A stretch of DNA of 64,000 bases. It comes from Capitulum mitella. Its lineage: Eukaryota; Arthropoda; Thecostraca; Pollicipedomorpha; Pollicipedidae. This document shows positions 24,331-37,266 of this stretch, piece after piece. Both the position numbers and the translations under genes were made by a program. Numbering within the stretch: the stretch's first letter is position 1; every line of letters starts with the position of its first letter. The notes beneath the pieces were generated by a model. The model was not told the origin of the DNA, ran no database searches, and saw only the letters and a program-made list of their open reading frames with translations. The stretch spans positions 22,992,701 through 23,056,700 of the forward strand of contig CP099846.1 of assembly GCA_030062745.1 (NCBI GenBank). Direction: 5' to 3'.

Positions 24331-26700
24331 CGGAAGCCTGCAATCAGGCACCGGGTAATTCGGACTGTTGCTCCGGTCGTGGCGGATATTCAGATGAAAC
24401 TGGGAGCCTCCGAGGCAGCTCGAAGCCCGGTGGTGTCTTGCAGGTGATCAATTGTCCGCCATGGCCAGTGTGCCGGGTTTCTGAGAGTGATGAGGAAACC
24501 TATGCAGGGGCAACCAGGTTAGGTGTGCCGGCAGTTCCACAAAGTCGTGCACAGTGGAAAAGTAGAACAAGCTGTGACATCCTCGCTTCTTTTCTCGTGC
24601 CATTGAAACACAACGTTCATGTAACGTTTCACAGGAAATGCATAACTGATTGAGTAAGGAAATCGATGCTGTAATCGCTCTATAAATACCGATTTAAAAC
24701 AACAGCATTACCCAGTTAATACCGCTAACTGCTGATGATGTGGAGGTACAAAATCGTATTATCGAGGCTTCTAAGAAATGAGCTCCAGAGGCATCGCTTT
24801 TTGCATGAATCTCAAATAGTCTGCTTGGTGGTGTTGACCAGCCTCACAACTAACTATATCTGAGTTCCATTGACGTATGCTGTATTTTGCACGCTGCTCA
24901 TTTTCACAGGGCAAACCAGCTTTTCCTATTCTGCATAGCCAAATTAACGGAGTGAAATATAACGAACGGTCAATCACTTCGCAATAATCCAAGCTGCGCA
25001 GCTGATTTTGGTCACATTTCCTTTCCGCCAGATTGAAATTCCACGATTGCCCACCTTGGAGACAGATCTGCACATTAATTCACAGCTTTGCCAAACTGAA
25101 GGGTGCATTATGTTCGCGTTGTCACTACAAACCAGTCATTTCCTGTCTCCTGCTGAAATCTGAGTAATGGTTAACAAATGAGTACGTTCCTTTTAGAATG
25201 ACTCTTAAAGACAGCAAAGCAAACCAGGAAGACTGAAATATCGCTTACTGTTGAATCAGTCCACTAATTTAATTTCTGTTACGAGATATCTCTCCGGGCC
25301 AACGCAGAAAAGCATCCCGTGCGATTGGCTTATGTCAGAACAAACACATTAGAGCTGTAGTAAGAGCACCGCTTGACTGCTTGCATCAAGCCATCGTTTG
25401 ATGCAGGAAACTCAAATCCGTTTCAAGGAGAAAGCCCGACTTATCGATCGTCCCTTCAGGCGGCTTCCTGTCGCTACAACCAAGCTTACTGTACTCGTAA
25501 AGATGGAGCATGTCCCAATTAGCCAGCGCAGAGGTGCCGATTGAGTTTGCTCATGACAGAGCCCATTCACTAAAAGGAGAGTGTACGTGAACAGCGTCTG
25601 GTCTGGAAGCCAATAAGCAGCCAGTGCGTCTTCCTTCCTCAGAGCACCTCAAAAAGCCATCGTTAAGGAGCGATTTTTCGACGGCTGGACGTGCGTGGTG
25701 GACAACACTGAAGAATTGCTAAAATCCTCTGATTCCTTCCGCTGTCGTGCATTATAATTTGGCTGACGACGGCCGGGCAAGACATTCGGGTAACATCACG
25801 CCCTGTCAGGACCGACATGTCTCTCTTAAAGGACAGATTTTATCCTCGTAACTTTTCGGCATTGCCGGCTTTAACCGTCAAATGATTAAACTTTCATCTT
25901 TGAGGGTGTTCATCCATTATACGTATACCAGCCCGAATTATCTGTACTCCACGTGAGTGGAAGATCAGAACTAGGAATAAACTGTCGATTCCTTCTTCTT
26001 GGCATTTTGTTGCCACCTGGAACGCCCCCATTTTTGAATGATTCAAAATTCCAAATGCGAAAAAATTCCGAGAAAAGTTCCACAAAACATAATCAGACTG
26101 GTGATGTAAAATATACAGCGTTTGTAGACCGAACCAGCATCAGGTAAAGTTGCAAATGTGACTCGGTTTGGTACTGAAAGCTGAAGAATATTCTTCTGAA
26201 AGTCCCTTACATTCATAGCTTTAAAGGGCAACAACTTCAAAACCAAACGAGACGAGCAATCATTTTGAATGGCATATGGCATCACGTATTTAATTTTACC
26301 ATTGTGATGAAGACTGTTGTAATCGTTTTCGACGTAAGCCCATGTTCGGTAACAGCTAAGTAGAAAATGTAGGGTAGTCATTGGCGGTGGATACAAGCAG
26401 CTACAGACTGAAACCGACCACACCAAGGTAAATTACATTATTCAACCCGCTGCAGGATGTCACTTTGAATTAATGGTACTGCAGTGGAAACAACGAATGC
26501 TTGTGGATATTAATGGTGTTGTGTTTACAGTCAAGTTCACGCGAAAAAGCTAGTACTAGACTGCGTGGGTCCCAGCCAAAACAAGCAGAAGCAACAAGCG
26601 GTACAGACAGTCCTTGTCAAGTCCACCTGGTTGTTTCTGGACATGTATGGAGATCAGCTGATTGATGTGGTCAGCACATTGACTCGTGCCGTCACCACAA
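24331..26700. other. unique sequence, no gene recognised
   Basis: A TATAAATA at 24681-24688 with CCAGTT about 30 bases downstream (24712-24717) is a weak core-promoter look-alike. No ORF follows. Otherwise nothing supported. Confidence 0.4.
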
Positions 26701-27440
26701 ACACTCCCACACCCACACCCACACAGGCACGGTGCACCAACTACTGCGTGCTGGCAAAGTTGTCACCAAGGGCTCGTCGTAATGGCCTTAACAACACAGC
26801 CGGCGCCAGGGGTCGCGGCATCGTGACCTTTGTAGTAAGTGTGACATCAATAAAACCGGATCCTCGCTCGCACACAGACTGTCGCTGTGCGGGGAGGGGA
26901 AAGTACATCGTCCAAACGAGGACGGATGCACTAACTTCCAGTCCTGTGTTTTTGCGGTATAAAATTTGCGTGAGCGATATGCGTTTTAAGCGCCTTTTGT
27001 GTTTGAACCCATCCATAGGGGTTATAAATGTTTAGGAGACGTTTTGAATTATAATGCAAGCAGCCAGCTAAACCATGCAGGAACCCATTTATAACTACAG
27101 AAATGGATACATGTTTATCAGCCAGCTTACCATGTGGCTGGATACCCATCGGTACAGATGACCTGCAAATGGCAAGCATAAACGATGAATGGACAACTAG
27201 CATAACTGTAGCGCCAGAATATCTCTCTAGGAGAACAAAGCGTCACTGACATCTGAATGAACGCCAACAACGTTTGCGTTCATATCGGCTGACAGTCCAG
27301 GGGTTGCTCGACACGAGTAACGGCGCCCAGTCTGCAGCATTCGAATCGACGTCCATTAGTTTCCGCCAGAACCCGTATACCGCGTACTTCTGTCCCGGCT
27401 GAGCCAGGCCGATTGTCCTCGGCGCGCCTACGCGGCACTT
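26701..27440. other. CCCACA-rich tract and unique sequence
   Basis: 26702-26727 is a short ACTCCCACACCCACACCC-type tract. No gene was recognised in the rest. Confidence 0.45.
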
Positions 27441-27740
27441 GTTCGTCCGTTCTTCTGCACGAATCCCACGGCTCACCGCCGTGCAGCCGCGCCGTCAGGC
27501 GGCCGCCGGCAAAGCGCCGCCGGTGCGCCGGCCGTCAGCGGGAGCGATGCTGTCGGCGTCAGCGGCCGCATCGGGCACGTGACGCGCCGGAAACCGCGCC
27601 TTCCGCCGGATGTCCGGCGGGGAGGCCGCGGCGAGGCAAATGGCCCCCGCGCCCGGCGGCCCGCGGACAGCGCTGCTACTGTCCGGCGGCGCGCAGCGGC
27701 AGGCGTTAGGGGCGCTCGCCCACGCGGCCCCGCGGCAGTG
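27440..27740. other. GC-rich, CpG-dense island
   Basis: CGGCGG/CGCCGC-dense with open frames in several readings of both strands. Not considered coding. Confidence 0.55.
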
Positions 27741-29239
27741 TGTCGATCCATCGAACAGTTTACGCGAGGAAGGTGGAGTTTTATCGGAGCTCTTTGAACC
27801 CAAATGTGAGCTTATCTAGGATCGCAGCCGACGAATGTCGTAAGTCGACTGTATCGTATGAGGGAGACTGTTATGAGGTCCACCATGACCCACGTGGAAC
27901 ATAACGTTACGTACGGCTTGTCGTGCCCGGCAAAACCTTCGTGGTTTGTCATGACCTAAACCATATTCATGTTTGTCATGACCTGAACCATACCCATGTC
28001 CGAAATGAATGCAGGCAGGGTTGAGCGTTTCCCGGATCGTCTCGTGGCAATGTATATGAGTTGGTAGCGTAGGTAGTACGTACAAGAATAAGGGTCCCAG
28101 ATACCGTTCGTCACAGATGCCTTTAAGTGAATGCGTATGGTGATTCCAGAAGTGCGAACATAGCCTTATGTTCTAAACAGCCAGTTAAATGAATATGGTT
28201 GGTGATTTCACATGTCCAAACGTAGTCTTGTCCTCAAGACAGCCATTACACACAATCCGGCTTTCAAGACGTTGCACTGATTATCACTGATCATCTGTGC
28301 CCGCTGCCCAGAAAAGAAGTCGTTGCGATGCTTTAGTTGCAGTGCTCAAAAATGACATTTTGATATCGTTACGGGCGTAATATTATTTCTGATGCTGAGA
28401 GTCAGTTCCAACTTCCGGCCCAACTGAATAACATATTTTCAGCCCTGTATCTCCGCCGCAGGAGTGGATTAAGAGGTGTGCCATAATTTCATGTTATGCG
28501 CAAAAGAAAACTTATTTGCATTACTGCCGCAAGTGGGCAGACGACGTTTTTTGTTCATGAAGTATCGTTCGTTTCTATCGCCGTAATAGGAACTCCACCG
28601 CAACTCGTTTTTCGTTTTAATCGAACTCGTAACAGTCGCTAAGAGATATAATGCTGGACTAAATGAGCCGCGGTTTCGCGTCAAGGTCATCCAGCATCAG
28701 TGACCATATAGCGCTCTGCGATACGCTAGTCTGCCAGCCTCATACAATTTCCATACTCTGTTTATTTACTGCGACGAGTTATTTATAGCTGGTATGTTAT
28801 TTTTCTGAGAAATTCACAATGGCTCTTGAAGATTTACTGGCAGTACATCGCGTTCGACGTAGAAAGACAGTCCTATCTCCGAAACACTCAGACTTTAATC
28901 CGGTGTGGAATTCCCAATCGTAAAGGAGAGACAAGCCATAGGAAGAAGACGAATGCTTTTTCCGGAACGCACGCCTTTGAAAGAAGCATAGAGTCTTCGT
29001 CGTTTTTCTAAGCAGGGCGTTGACCCAGCGAAATCGGATGACAAGAAAGCAACTTAAAGCGTTCGTGCTCCTTGACTGAGGCGGTCTGCCGCGACGTTCT
29101 CTCTTTCGTTGGCGATAAGGGATCCACCGAACGGGCGGTTCCGATGTCTCTGACTGACGTGGCTGGGGAGCCTCCGTGACGCCGGCTGAACGGATCTCAG
29201 GTCCAGAGCCCGGGCCCACTCTGACCCAGCACGTCTGTG
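27741..29239. other. unique sequence with a small 27 bp duplication
   Basis: TTTGTCATGACCTAAACCAT near 27948 recurs as TTTGTCATGACCTGAACCAT near 27975. The rest shows no recognised gene. Confidence 0.5.
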
Positions 29240-29410
29240 ATTCACGAACCGCCGTGACGTCATTTACCCGACGCTAGGCCGAGGATCCTCCGAGACGCCG
29301 GCCCGGGGATCCCGGCCCCGGATCTGCCGTGTCCGATGGGCCGCGCCCGGGTTCCGTGGATCCGTCGCGACGCTAACCCGTCTCGGGAGGCGCGAGCTCG
29401 CCGTATGGAC
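29240..29410. other. GC-rich island, left flank of the palindromic array
   Basis: CpG-dense with GATCC-containing segments. It switches abruptly to AT-rich palindromic sequence at about 29415. Confidence 0.5.
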
Positions 29411-29414
29411 GACG

Positions 29415-29612
29415 GGCTCATATATAGAGCCTATATATGAGCTCATGTATAGCTCATATATAGCTCATATGAGCTCATATAATATTTGAGCTCATATAAT
29501 ATAGCTCATATAATATAGCTCATATAACAACTCATATGAGCTCAACAGATCCCATATAAGCTCATACATATCTCATATGAGCCTGTGTATGAGCTCATAT
29601 GTAGGCTAAACT
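29415..29612. repeat. AT-rich palindromic array of (A)GCTCATAT units
   Basis: About 200 bases composed of GAGCTCATAT, ATATGAGCTC, ATATAGCTCATAT and TATAATATAGCTC variants. Many overlapping perfect palindromes occur (for example GCTCATATGAGC). The region could extrude cruciforms or fold back when single-stranded. Confidence 0.88.
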
Positions 29613-29690
29613 ATAGACAGTGTAACCTATACTGTCTACAGGTTATACTGGGGATCGAAAGTATGTACTGCCTATACTGTCTATACCGTC
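29604..29690. repeat. ACTGTCTA / TAGACAGT inverted and direct repeats
   Basis: ATAGACAGTGTAACCTATACT, then ACTGTCTACAGGTTATACTG, then CCTATACTGTCTATACCGTC. The elements occur as inverted and direct copies within 90 bases. Confidence 0.7.
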
Positions 29691-29830
29691 GATCCGCCAG
29701 TACCGCCGGCTTCCGGCGCCGGTGCTGGCGCCCCGTGTAAACAGCGACGCCGAGAGCGCACGCCTGTCGCCGGCTGTCCGCGGACGGCGCTCGCCGCGCG
29801 GTGGCAGTCCCGTCAGGGACTGCCCACGAG
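29691..29830. other. GC-rich island, right flank of the palindromic array
   Basis: CpG-dense sequence resuming immediately after the AT-rich array. Confidence 0.5.
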
Positions 29831-31600
29831 TTGCGGGAAGAAATTTCCCAAATGAAATCACAGGCGGATCGTCAGGTGTCTTCGACGGCGGTGACATCCC
29901 GCACGTCACGCGAGTTGTTTTTTGGGACTATTTTCGTCAGCGCGTCTGGTCGTTAAAATCTTCTGCTCGTCGGGCGTCACTGCCCCTCCCAGTTCCAGCG
30001 ACCCTGCGTAGAAGCGACTAGTCTGGAAACGAGGGAAGAAACCATTGGCTCGTTACGGCAGTTGGACATGGATACAGCCACGGCGGTGTTTAAGATGTGA
30101 CAGTCACGTGACACTGATGCCGGGAAATACATGCTGAAGGTTTTGCTGGCTCTGCCCTCACAAAGACGGTGGGACGTTTCCTAGAAGCAGCTTATGATAC
30201 GCCAGTGCAGAAATCGTTGACTGATTACATTAGCTGGAAATAATGCAGTCACAGTGATATCAAAGATGTGAAAGATTTTGTTAACAGACTGACTTGAATT
30301 ACGTCCTAAAAAAATAAAACTGTGTCCAAAAACGGGAGGATTTAGGGGAAGTGCATTTGTGCCGCCTCCCACCACGACAAGATGGACGTGTTTTTCAGTA
30401 TGTTCTGAAGACAGGGGCACGGGAACTCCTCTTCAGTTCGGGGAGGGAGAAGCGTTGTGGATCATTTCTCTCCAGTCATCGTCCATAACGACAATGTTTC
30501 ATTTCAAAAGGTTGGGGGCTGAAGCCCCCCGGCCCTATGGCTTCCGCGCCTTTGTCTGGAAAGCGCAAAGGTAGAAAACACTTTGGGGACTGCTTTGCTT
30601 GCCATGTTTTGGCTTGTCTAGCCATAATCACTCTTGGAGTGCAATGTTTTCATACCAGTTTGCGCGGAGGCGAAACAAATGATTGATACCACTTTGGTTA
30701 ACTCCTTACAGTTCTCTGAGGGAAAAGGTTAACGACTCTCTCTTACAGGTCGCGGTAAGGATTTTGGTCACATTTTTCAAATCCTTGTACGTTTGACTTT
30801 ACTTCTCGTGCCCATGTAAACTAGGTAAATGACTCGGCATTGACTTGTGCCTGCACTGACAGCACTGCCGGCGATCCATCCCAGCTGATTTCCGTCATTT
30901 GTCTACCGCAGAACACGAGAAGGAAGTAGACAAGAAAATAAAGGAGGAGGTAGTGAGTGAGGGAAAACGAAATAAATAATGGCGTTTATGCCGATACCTG
31001 GCCCAGTTCTGACCTGCATAACGCTCTTCGTCATCATGTGCGTTGGATACTAGGCGTAAGGCTTAAATGTGAAGTATATATTCACGTTTTATAAGCGAAT
31101 TTGTATAAGTGATGGTTTAGCTCTCAAGGTACTGTTTTTCCCAGGCAAATGAGCCTGCATAAATTATCTGCGTTATAACTAATCATTGTTCCGTACGGTC
31201 TTATTTATTTTCGACGAGATCCCATTGGCAAGTTCAATGAAAGGTCCCCGATGCCGTTAAGTTTTTGTTTATTAGAGACTGGTTCTTTGGCGGACCAAAT
31301 ATTCATTTCGGCTCACGGCACTCTAAGACTGGCATTATTTTAACTTGAGGCGTGTGTAGTTCAGTCACTGTAGTGACTGAACTAGACATCTCTCAGATCG
31401 AGTTGGTCCTCTGAACAACACTTTGCGCTGTCACGCCCAAGCGTTTCTGGACTTTACCATTGAACAATCCGGCATAAGGTTACGAAGGTGCTGACTTATC
31501 GCCGCACTTCAAGCATATCAGTTTGTTCAGTTATTTCTCGTCCCGAGAGTCCAAACTAGTGTTTCAGTCCGCCGCCAATAGATGGCAGGACTGCCGCGCT
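29831..31600. other. unique sequence with a 28 bp perfect palindrome
   Basis: 31357-31384 is a 13-base arm TAGTTCAGTCACT, spacer GT, and its exact inverse. No gene was recognised elsewhere in the stretch. Confidence 0.5.
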
Positions 31601-31800
31601 TGGGAAAGCCGCCTCGGCCGGGTCGATGCGACCTCACTGGCCGCCGCTGGAAAGTCTGGGCCTGAACAGTCGGCGGCGCCGTCGAAACGTCAGGAAAATG
31701 TGGCCGGGACTCGGTAACGGCTGCCCGTCCGACACGCGAGGCTGGCCCCGGCCGCCGCCCGACGGAGCCGTCGGCCGCCGGCCGCCGCCACTTGGTAGAG
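31600..31800. other. GC-rich, CpG-dense island
   Basis: Open in several frames of both strands. Includes a direct repeat CCACTTGGTAGAG at about 31789 and 31801. Confidence 0.5.
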
Positions 31801-34000
31801 CCACTTGGTAGAGCGCCGAGCATCGAAACTACACGGTGCCTGAGAAAACCGAATAATTTTTTTCGGCTCATTAGGTCGATTTACAAAGCTGGAGTTGGGA
31901 CTTGTGTTCAAAACAGTTTCATATGACGCGAAGGTATGTTTATTTTTAGGAAAGATGGCTGTGAGTGTTGTTGCTCGTATGTAAATGGCTCTTCTAATGC
32001 TATTAATTCCCTCTGCCTAGTTTCATTGCTGTCCGAAGATAGTCCACGTGCAAACAGACAGCAGTGTGCCGCTCAAATTCGTTTCGTTCCGATTTCGCAC
32101 GGGTCTGTCGCCTAATTTTGGCTTCTAACTTTGTCGAACTTGTTTCGCAAGGATTTATGGCGACGCCGGGGGGTCCGGATTGCTGCTGAGGTGTCTGGGT
32201 ACGCTGACTGTAATAGACGACATGGCCGTTCTGGGAGAGACGGCGTCGACGGAGCCACCTTAGAAAGTTTCCCTAGAACGTCGATCCCAAATGCCATGAG
32301 TCGTTGATATTAACGTTTCATGATATCACGGTTTGCCTGCGAGATTTAGCGTGAAATCGCCCGACTGGCATGCTGTGTAAAGCTGAGGGAACGCTGGATA
32401 ATGCAAGACGGGGATTAATCGACGTAAAATACTCGGCAACCGCGTTTAAAAACGCGGTGGATAGGAGCTCCGTGGTTTGACTCCGGTGTTTCATAGCCTA
32501 GCGCTGGGTGTAGAAATCCCATCACTGACGCTCTCGCGTTTTTCCTTTATAAATCGTTTCACAAAGGGATGCATAAACGTACGCGAGCATTGCTAAAGAA
32601 CAACATTTAAAACATTTGTGAAGAGAATTCCTATCACTGGCGGTTTCTTACACGAAATAAATAATTCAGGTGACATGGACACCCTAATGCATACGGAAGA
32701 CATAAAGATTGGCTCTCTGGTCTTTTTAACATCCTATCTCCTCTCTTTCTTGTAAAGAGTTATTGTCGGCTACCTCTGATCCCCACTGATACACAACTCT
32801 TCTTTCCTGAAGCCATGAAAATACTGAACGTTGCAGATGATTGAAATGATTAGCATCACCAAACTTGTCATTTGGAACAGCCTGTGGTCCAACTGACATG
32901 ATGTCATACGTAAATAGGCAAGGAACCAAAAAAGTAGCATAAGTGTTGACTGTGTTACAAGACGCATGACGCGGTTCTTGCTATCACTTTAGTTTTATTT
33001 TTGTCCAATTCGCATGACACCGAGTCGTGCAACCCTGGTAATGTATAGAACATGAGTGCACCATGTGCATGCATGAGTGGTGAACCTCATGCCTTTTAAA
33101 GTCCCATTTTTCCCACTTGATTTTCATCGAGTCTCCAGCGGTTGATAAGCAGACTCGTTTCAAGATCAGTGAATCGTTGCAGCGAATTTTAACGGTCTTG
33201 CCCGAGGAAATCAATGATCGCCATATCTGGTCATTCGAAATTCGCTTTGTCAGAGTTGGAGCACAGCATGTTTAATGACCTCCAGAAACTGGAACAGAAA
33301 GTCATTGCAATAAAGACTGCTGTGCATACGTGCACGAAGTTGTTTGTGCTTGAGTCAAGTTCACTGTAGCGTAATGGAACTTGGCGAATTGATCCACTCA
33401 GAGCAACGACTTGAGTTTAAACCATACATATTATCAAGTTTTCAACAGCAGAACCACTGTAGGAACTTCCCAAGAAAGTAGCAGGGCACGCATTACGTAG
33501 TTCGAAAGCCAGAGCGATACGGCGAAATGGGAGTTTACCGACTTGTCTTATTACAGACGTGCAGCTTAACGACGAACACAAGTCCGAAACTTTCCCCGCA
33601 GATGGCCCCGCTGGGTTTCCTCCGTCCTGTTACCGTTACAAGAGTGGCACGCGCTGCAGCCCAAACACTGCCATTCGCTGAAGTTATGATAACAAAGGAC
33701 GCCTGTCCCAACAGTTTTAAGTAAACATCGCAACAAAGCGGGAGAAAAATGGCATGCGAAAAGCATTTCGCGAATGCCACGGCCTCCTTTAGTTTCGGTG
33801 AGCTTCTTAGAGCCTGCTCGAATAGGGTGTAATGTACTGGGCATGTACGGTCGTGGTGGAGAGAGAACTCTCTGCAATCTCACCGCCTCCTCGCGTCTCC
33901 TTCCCCAACCACGTTGACATTACTTTGTCACAGTAGAAACCCACGCCGTGCTCCCTTTTCTCTACCCAGGGTATGTTGTGTTTTTGCTCTGCTTTGCGCT
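31801..34000. other. unique sequence, no gene recognised
   Basis: A small perfect hairpin CCGCGTTT-AA-AAACGCGG lies at 32440-32457. No motif-bearing frames. Confidence 0.45.
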
Positions 34001-34008
34001 TCCTGGTG

Positions 34009-34110
34009 CCGTCCGGCTGCTGTTCGGCTCCTGTTCGGCGCTGTTAGACTGCCGTTCGGCTGCTGTTTGGCTGCCGTTCGGCTGTTGTTCAGTTGGTGTT
34101 TGGCGCTGTC
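34009..34110 (+). repeat. short tandem repeat of GGCTGCTGTTC type
   Basis: About nine degenerate 11-12 bp units (GTCCGGCTGCTGTTCGGCTC, GCCGTTCGGCTGTTGTTC). Confidence 0.7.
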
Positions 34111-34231
34111 GTCCGCCGCGGTCAGGCGACGCCTTGCCGGCACCGTGGATCGACTGTTGCTGCGCTAATCTGACCCTGTTGCGTTCCCCCTCGCTAGTCG
34201 TGTCGTGTCAGCGAACCTCGTTCCCGGGTCC

Positions 34232-34259
34232 GGGGTGGGTGGGCGGCGGGGGGGAGGGG
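34232..34259 (+). other. strong G-quadruplex motif
   Basis: G tracts of 4, 3, 3, 7 and 4 separated by T, T, CGGC and A. Two single-base loops make this one of the strongest quadruplex patterns in the window. It lies between the tandem repeat at 34009 and the GC island at 34640. Confidence 0.75.
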
Positions 34260-34639
34260 CGGCACTCGGCGGATATCGCACCACTTCCGCCGGCTCAGGC
34301 GCTTCTGCGTGTAGCCATTGCGTGACCGATGTGTGTGGCTTAAAAGATGAACCACTCCTGTTCGGTGTGTCGACTGTCGGCTCGACTATCCGTGTGTCCA
34401 GTCGAGGTCGGGGCCGCGAACCACATTAGCTCATTAACGATCAGTCAAAACGGTCAGTCAAAACCCCACTGCCGACCCCGCCACCACTTTCGGTTCGGTT
34501 CACTTTGCGCACGTGAGCGACTCGGTGCACCTCGTCCACTCGGCGGACACCATTCCAGCCGGACGCGGTCCTCCTGACCAACAAGCAACGCATTGCGACG
34601 CTAACCCGTCCAGCGTGCTCAATCTGCGACCTCGTCGAC

Positions 34640-35040
34640 CTCCACCGATACCGCGCGCCGCCACCGTGCTCCAGTGCTTGACTGGAGGACGGTGGCCGCA
34701 GTCCGGCCGCGGTGCCGGCGGCGCACCTGGCCGGACCAGCCGTCCTCCGGCCTCGCGGCGTGCCCTCCTCGGCCGGCGTATCGACCGCGCTCGGTCGGCG
34801 CGACCCGCGGCCGCCGCTTGACGCGCGACCCGCCGCGGCCGCGCTGCGCCGCCGACGCGCCGGCGAGACGGCCGGCCGCTGTCGGCCGCGGCGCGCGGGG
34901 GAGACGGGACCGGCGAGCGTACATGATGAAGGCGGGCCGGCTGACGGCTCGGCCGTATGGTGCGGCGCTCGGGCGGGGCGCGACACGCTGCGGGAAAGAG
35001 GGAGCGACCGCTGCCGGTGCGTCCACCCTTCCTCCGTCAA
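34640..35040. other. GC-rich, CpG-dense island
   Basis: CGGCCGC-dense. Frames of 145-282 codons occur on both strands over the same bases, so none is credited. Confidence 0.6.
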
Positions 35041-35789
35041 GCCGTACGCAAGGGAGATGGTGCTGGCATCGCCAGGCGGGGAAGACAAAGGAATGTGGCC
35101 AGCCGCAGCCAAAAAAAAGCAAAAAAGAAACAGACCGAAGGAAATATGACGAAACAGGACGTAGTTACAGGGCTGTGCAAAAAGACCTAGCACCTGCCTC
35201 GCAGCCAGAGAGCTGGTCTGCGGCGACTCCAGTCTAGAGCTAATGAGAGTCGCAAGAGGCCGCAAGAAACCGACGAGGGTTGAAATCAACCCGTTGCATT
35301 GTGCGATAGGCGCGAACGTCTGGGAAATAACCAGTCATGTTAATTACGCTGACGCTGGAGACCAGTGTTTTGCCTTTTCAACATGTCCATTCATTCTGCT
35401 AGACGTCCGCGATGTCGTGCAGCACTGCAATATCTCATACACTCCGGCCAGCTAGTTATACCGAGAGCGCCGCTCTTGACGAACATCGTAGCATCGCCTT
35501 CATAAGCGCCGCCAAACGTGACTCGGCGGAGCGATGAGGTCCCGAGGCCCTGCGTCCCCATCGAGCCACGGGACCCGGGCTGAGACCGGGCTGCTGGACT
35601 CCGGCAGGGCTGGACTGGCAATCGGCTCCACCCGCTGGACTCCGTGGGCGATCTTTTGCCCGCGGAGGTCCGGTTAGGAGGAATCGGGTCGTTCAGGCTT
35701 GGGTCGAGCCTGGTTCGCGCTAGGTCGACTTAGTCTCGAAAGGCGGCCACTGCTGTCGAGATTGTGTGCTGGTTTGACTTGTCCACTGC
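35041..35789. other. unique sequence, no gene recognised
   Basis: An A-rich stretch at 35108-35130 gives Lys-rich frames. Nothing supported. Confidence 0.4.
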
Positions 35790-36115
35790 ACAGTCCTCGC
35801 TGGTCGTGTCCCGGTGCTATCCTGTCGTGTCCCGGTCCCGTTTTGTCCGGTCCAACTCCTGTCTTGTGTCCCGGTCATGTCCTGTCGTGTCCAGATCCTT
35901 TCTTGTCGGGTCCCGGTCCTGTCCGGCCCTGAACTGTCGTTTTTAGGCGCCTCGTGTTCCGTGTCCCGTCTAGACCTCCCAGCTACGTTCCGGTCCTTTC
36001 CGGTCCTAACTTGTCCTGCCCAGCCCTGTCGCGTACTGTCCGGCCCCGTCTCGTCCTGTGCCGTCCTGCACGGTCAGGTCCCTGTCCCGTCTGGCCACGT
36101 CTGGGACCGTTCCCA
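35790..36115 (+). repeat. minisatellite of GTCCTGTCGTGTCCCGGTCC type
   Basis: Ten-base-scale variants of GTCCCGGTCC and TGTCGTGTCC or TGTCCGGTCC, repeated for about 320 bases with steady decay to the right. Confidence 0.75.
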
Positions 36116-37266
36116 GTCTGGACGTCGACGACCTGCCCGCCGAGGTGGGCCTGTCTGCCGCGGCACGGCTCGGCACTCCGTGACCCGGTCACCGTGCGAC
36201 TGTGTGCCCTCTACGGAGGTTATGGATTGTTCGGCTCGGTGACGCCGCCGGTGACGTCACTGGGCGCTGAGCCGGCCGGCTCTCGGAGCTATTGATCGTC
36301 CCAATCGCGAGACCCGAGGAGAGGATGTGCTGGAGGCAGACGGCCTGAGTGTTATGGAGTGCGGGGTGGATCAGGTGAAAATACGAGGAGGGAAAAGGCA
36401 AAAGTGAGGCAGAATTGGGGCTATTTGGAATAACAGGCTGAACTGCGAGGAAATGATGCCGCCATGAAAATGTGTGAAGTATGGATACAAAAAAACGCTG
36501 GTACAATAAGTAATAACCCTGAACATTTAAAGCACTTTAACAATGGGTTCATCACCAGTTTAAACCCGAGGTGTAGGGCCAAGGAAAAGGCCCAGGAAAA
36601 AGTGGCGCAGAATACTCGAACCGGCCCGTCCTCGGTCTCCGATCTAGATATTGCACTGTTTACGCTGTTCACGAAGTAGCTGAGTTCATGGCCATGATGC
36701 TCGCCTGCCACGAGGGCCTTATTCGAGGCAAGTTTGTCAAAGCCTGGCTGTGGCATGCCGATCACACACCAGGATGTTTTTTTTTCTTGCGCTGTTAGCC
36801 GTATCTTCGCGTCATGCGAGAACCGTGTGTTCTTTCATGGCTCAAGCCGAGAATGAAGGTCTGATTTATGCGAATTCCGCCGGCGATGATCATAACATTG
36901 AACAATGGATTCAGAGCCGGCACTGTAAACGAGGTTCAGGACCATCCGACGGCCGAAGCTGGTAATCTGGTACGTTTCGCTGTCTCTCGGCCTTTGCTTG
37001 ATCCTGAATTAGTGGCCACCAAGCGGGCAAACGTCGATGGGAAACCACGGCGAGGCTTTGGCACTGAAGTCTTAAAGGGCAGCGTACAAACTGTGTCACC
37101 CAAATCGAGATTTATTGCTCGCCGTAAAGCCGTAATGCTGATGAAACCGCCACGATGTGAGGTGATCCCAGGTGAGTGGCGTGCGAACCGCAGCGTTGTA
37201 TTTTATATCGAGTGACATAAGGGAATGCAGTGATTGGGTTGCGAGTAGAATAGGCAAACTGTTGTC
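36116..37266. other. unique sequence; one frame ends at a perfect donor
   Basis: The + frame from 36868 runs to CCAG|GTGAGT at 37171/37172. No domain is recognisable and no convincing acceptor lies upstream, so it is not called a gene. Confidence 0.35.

Noticed and set aside
24681..24717. TATAAATA with CCAGTT about 30 bases downstream
   Set aside because: Such pairs are common in AT-rich sequence, and no ORF, island or exon follows.
34441..35289. 282-codon open frame on the - strand
   Set aside because: It lies over a CpG-dense island that is open in several frames of both strands. No recognisable domain.
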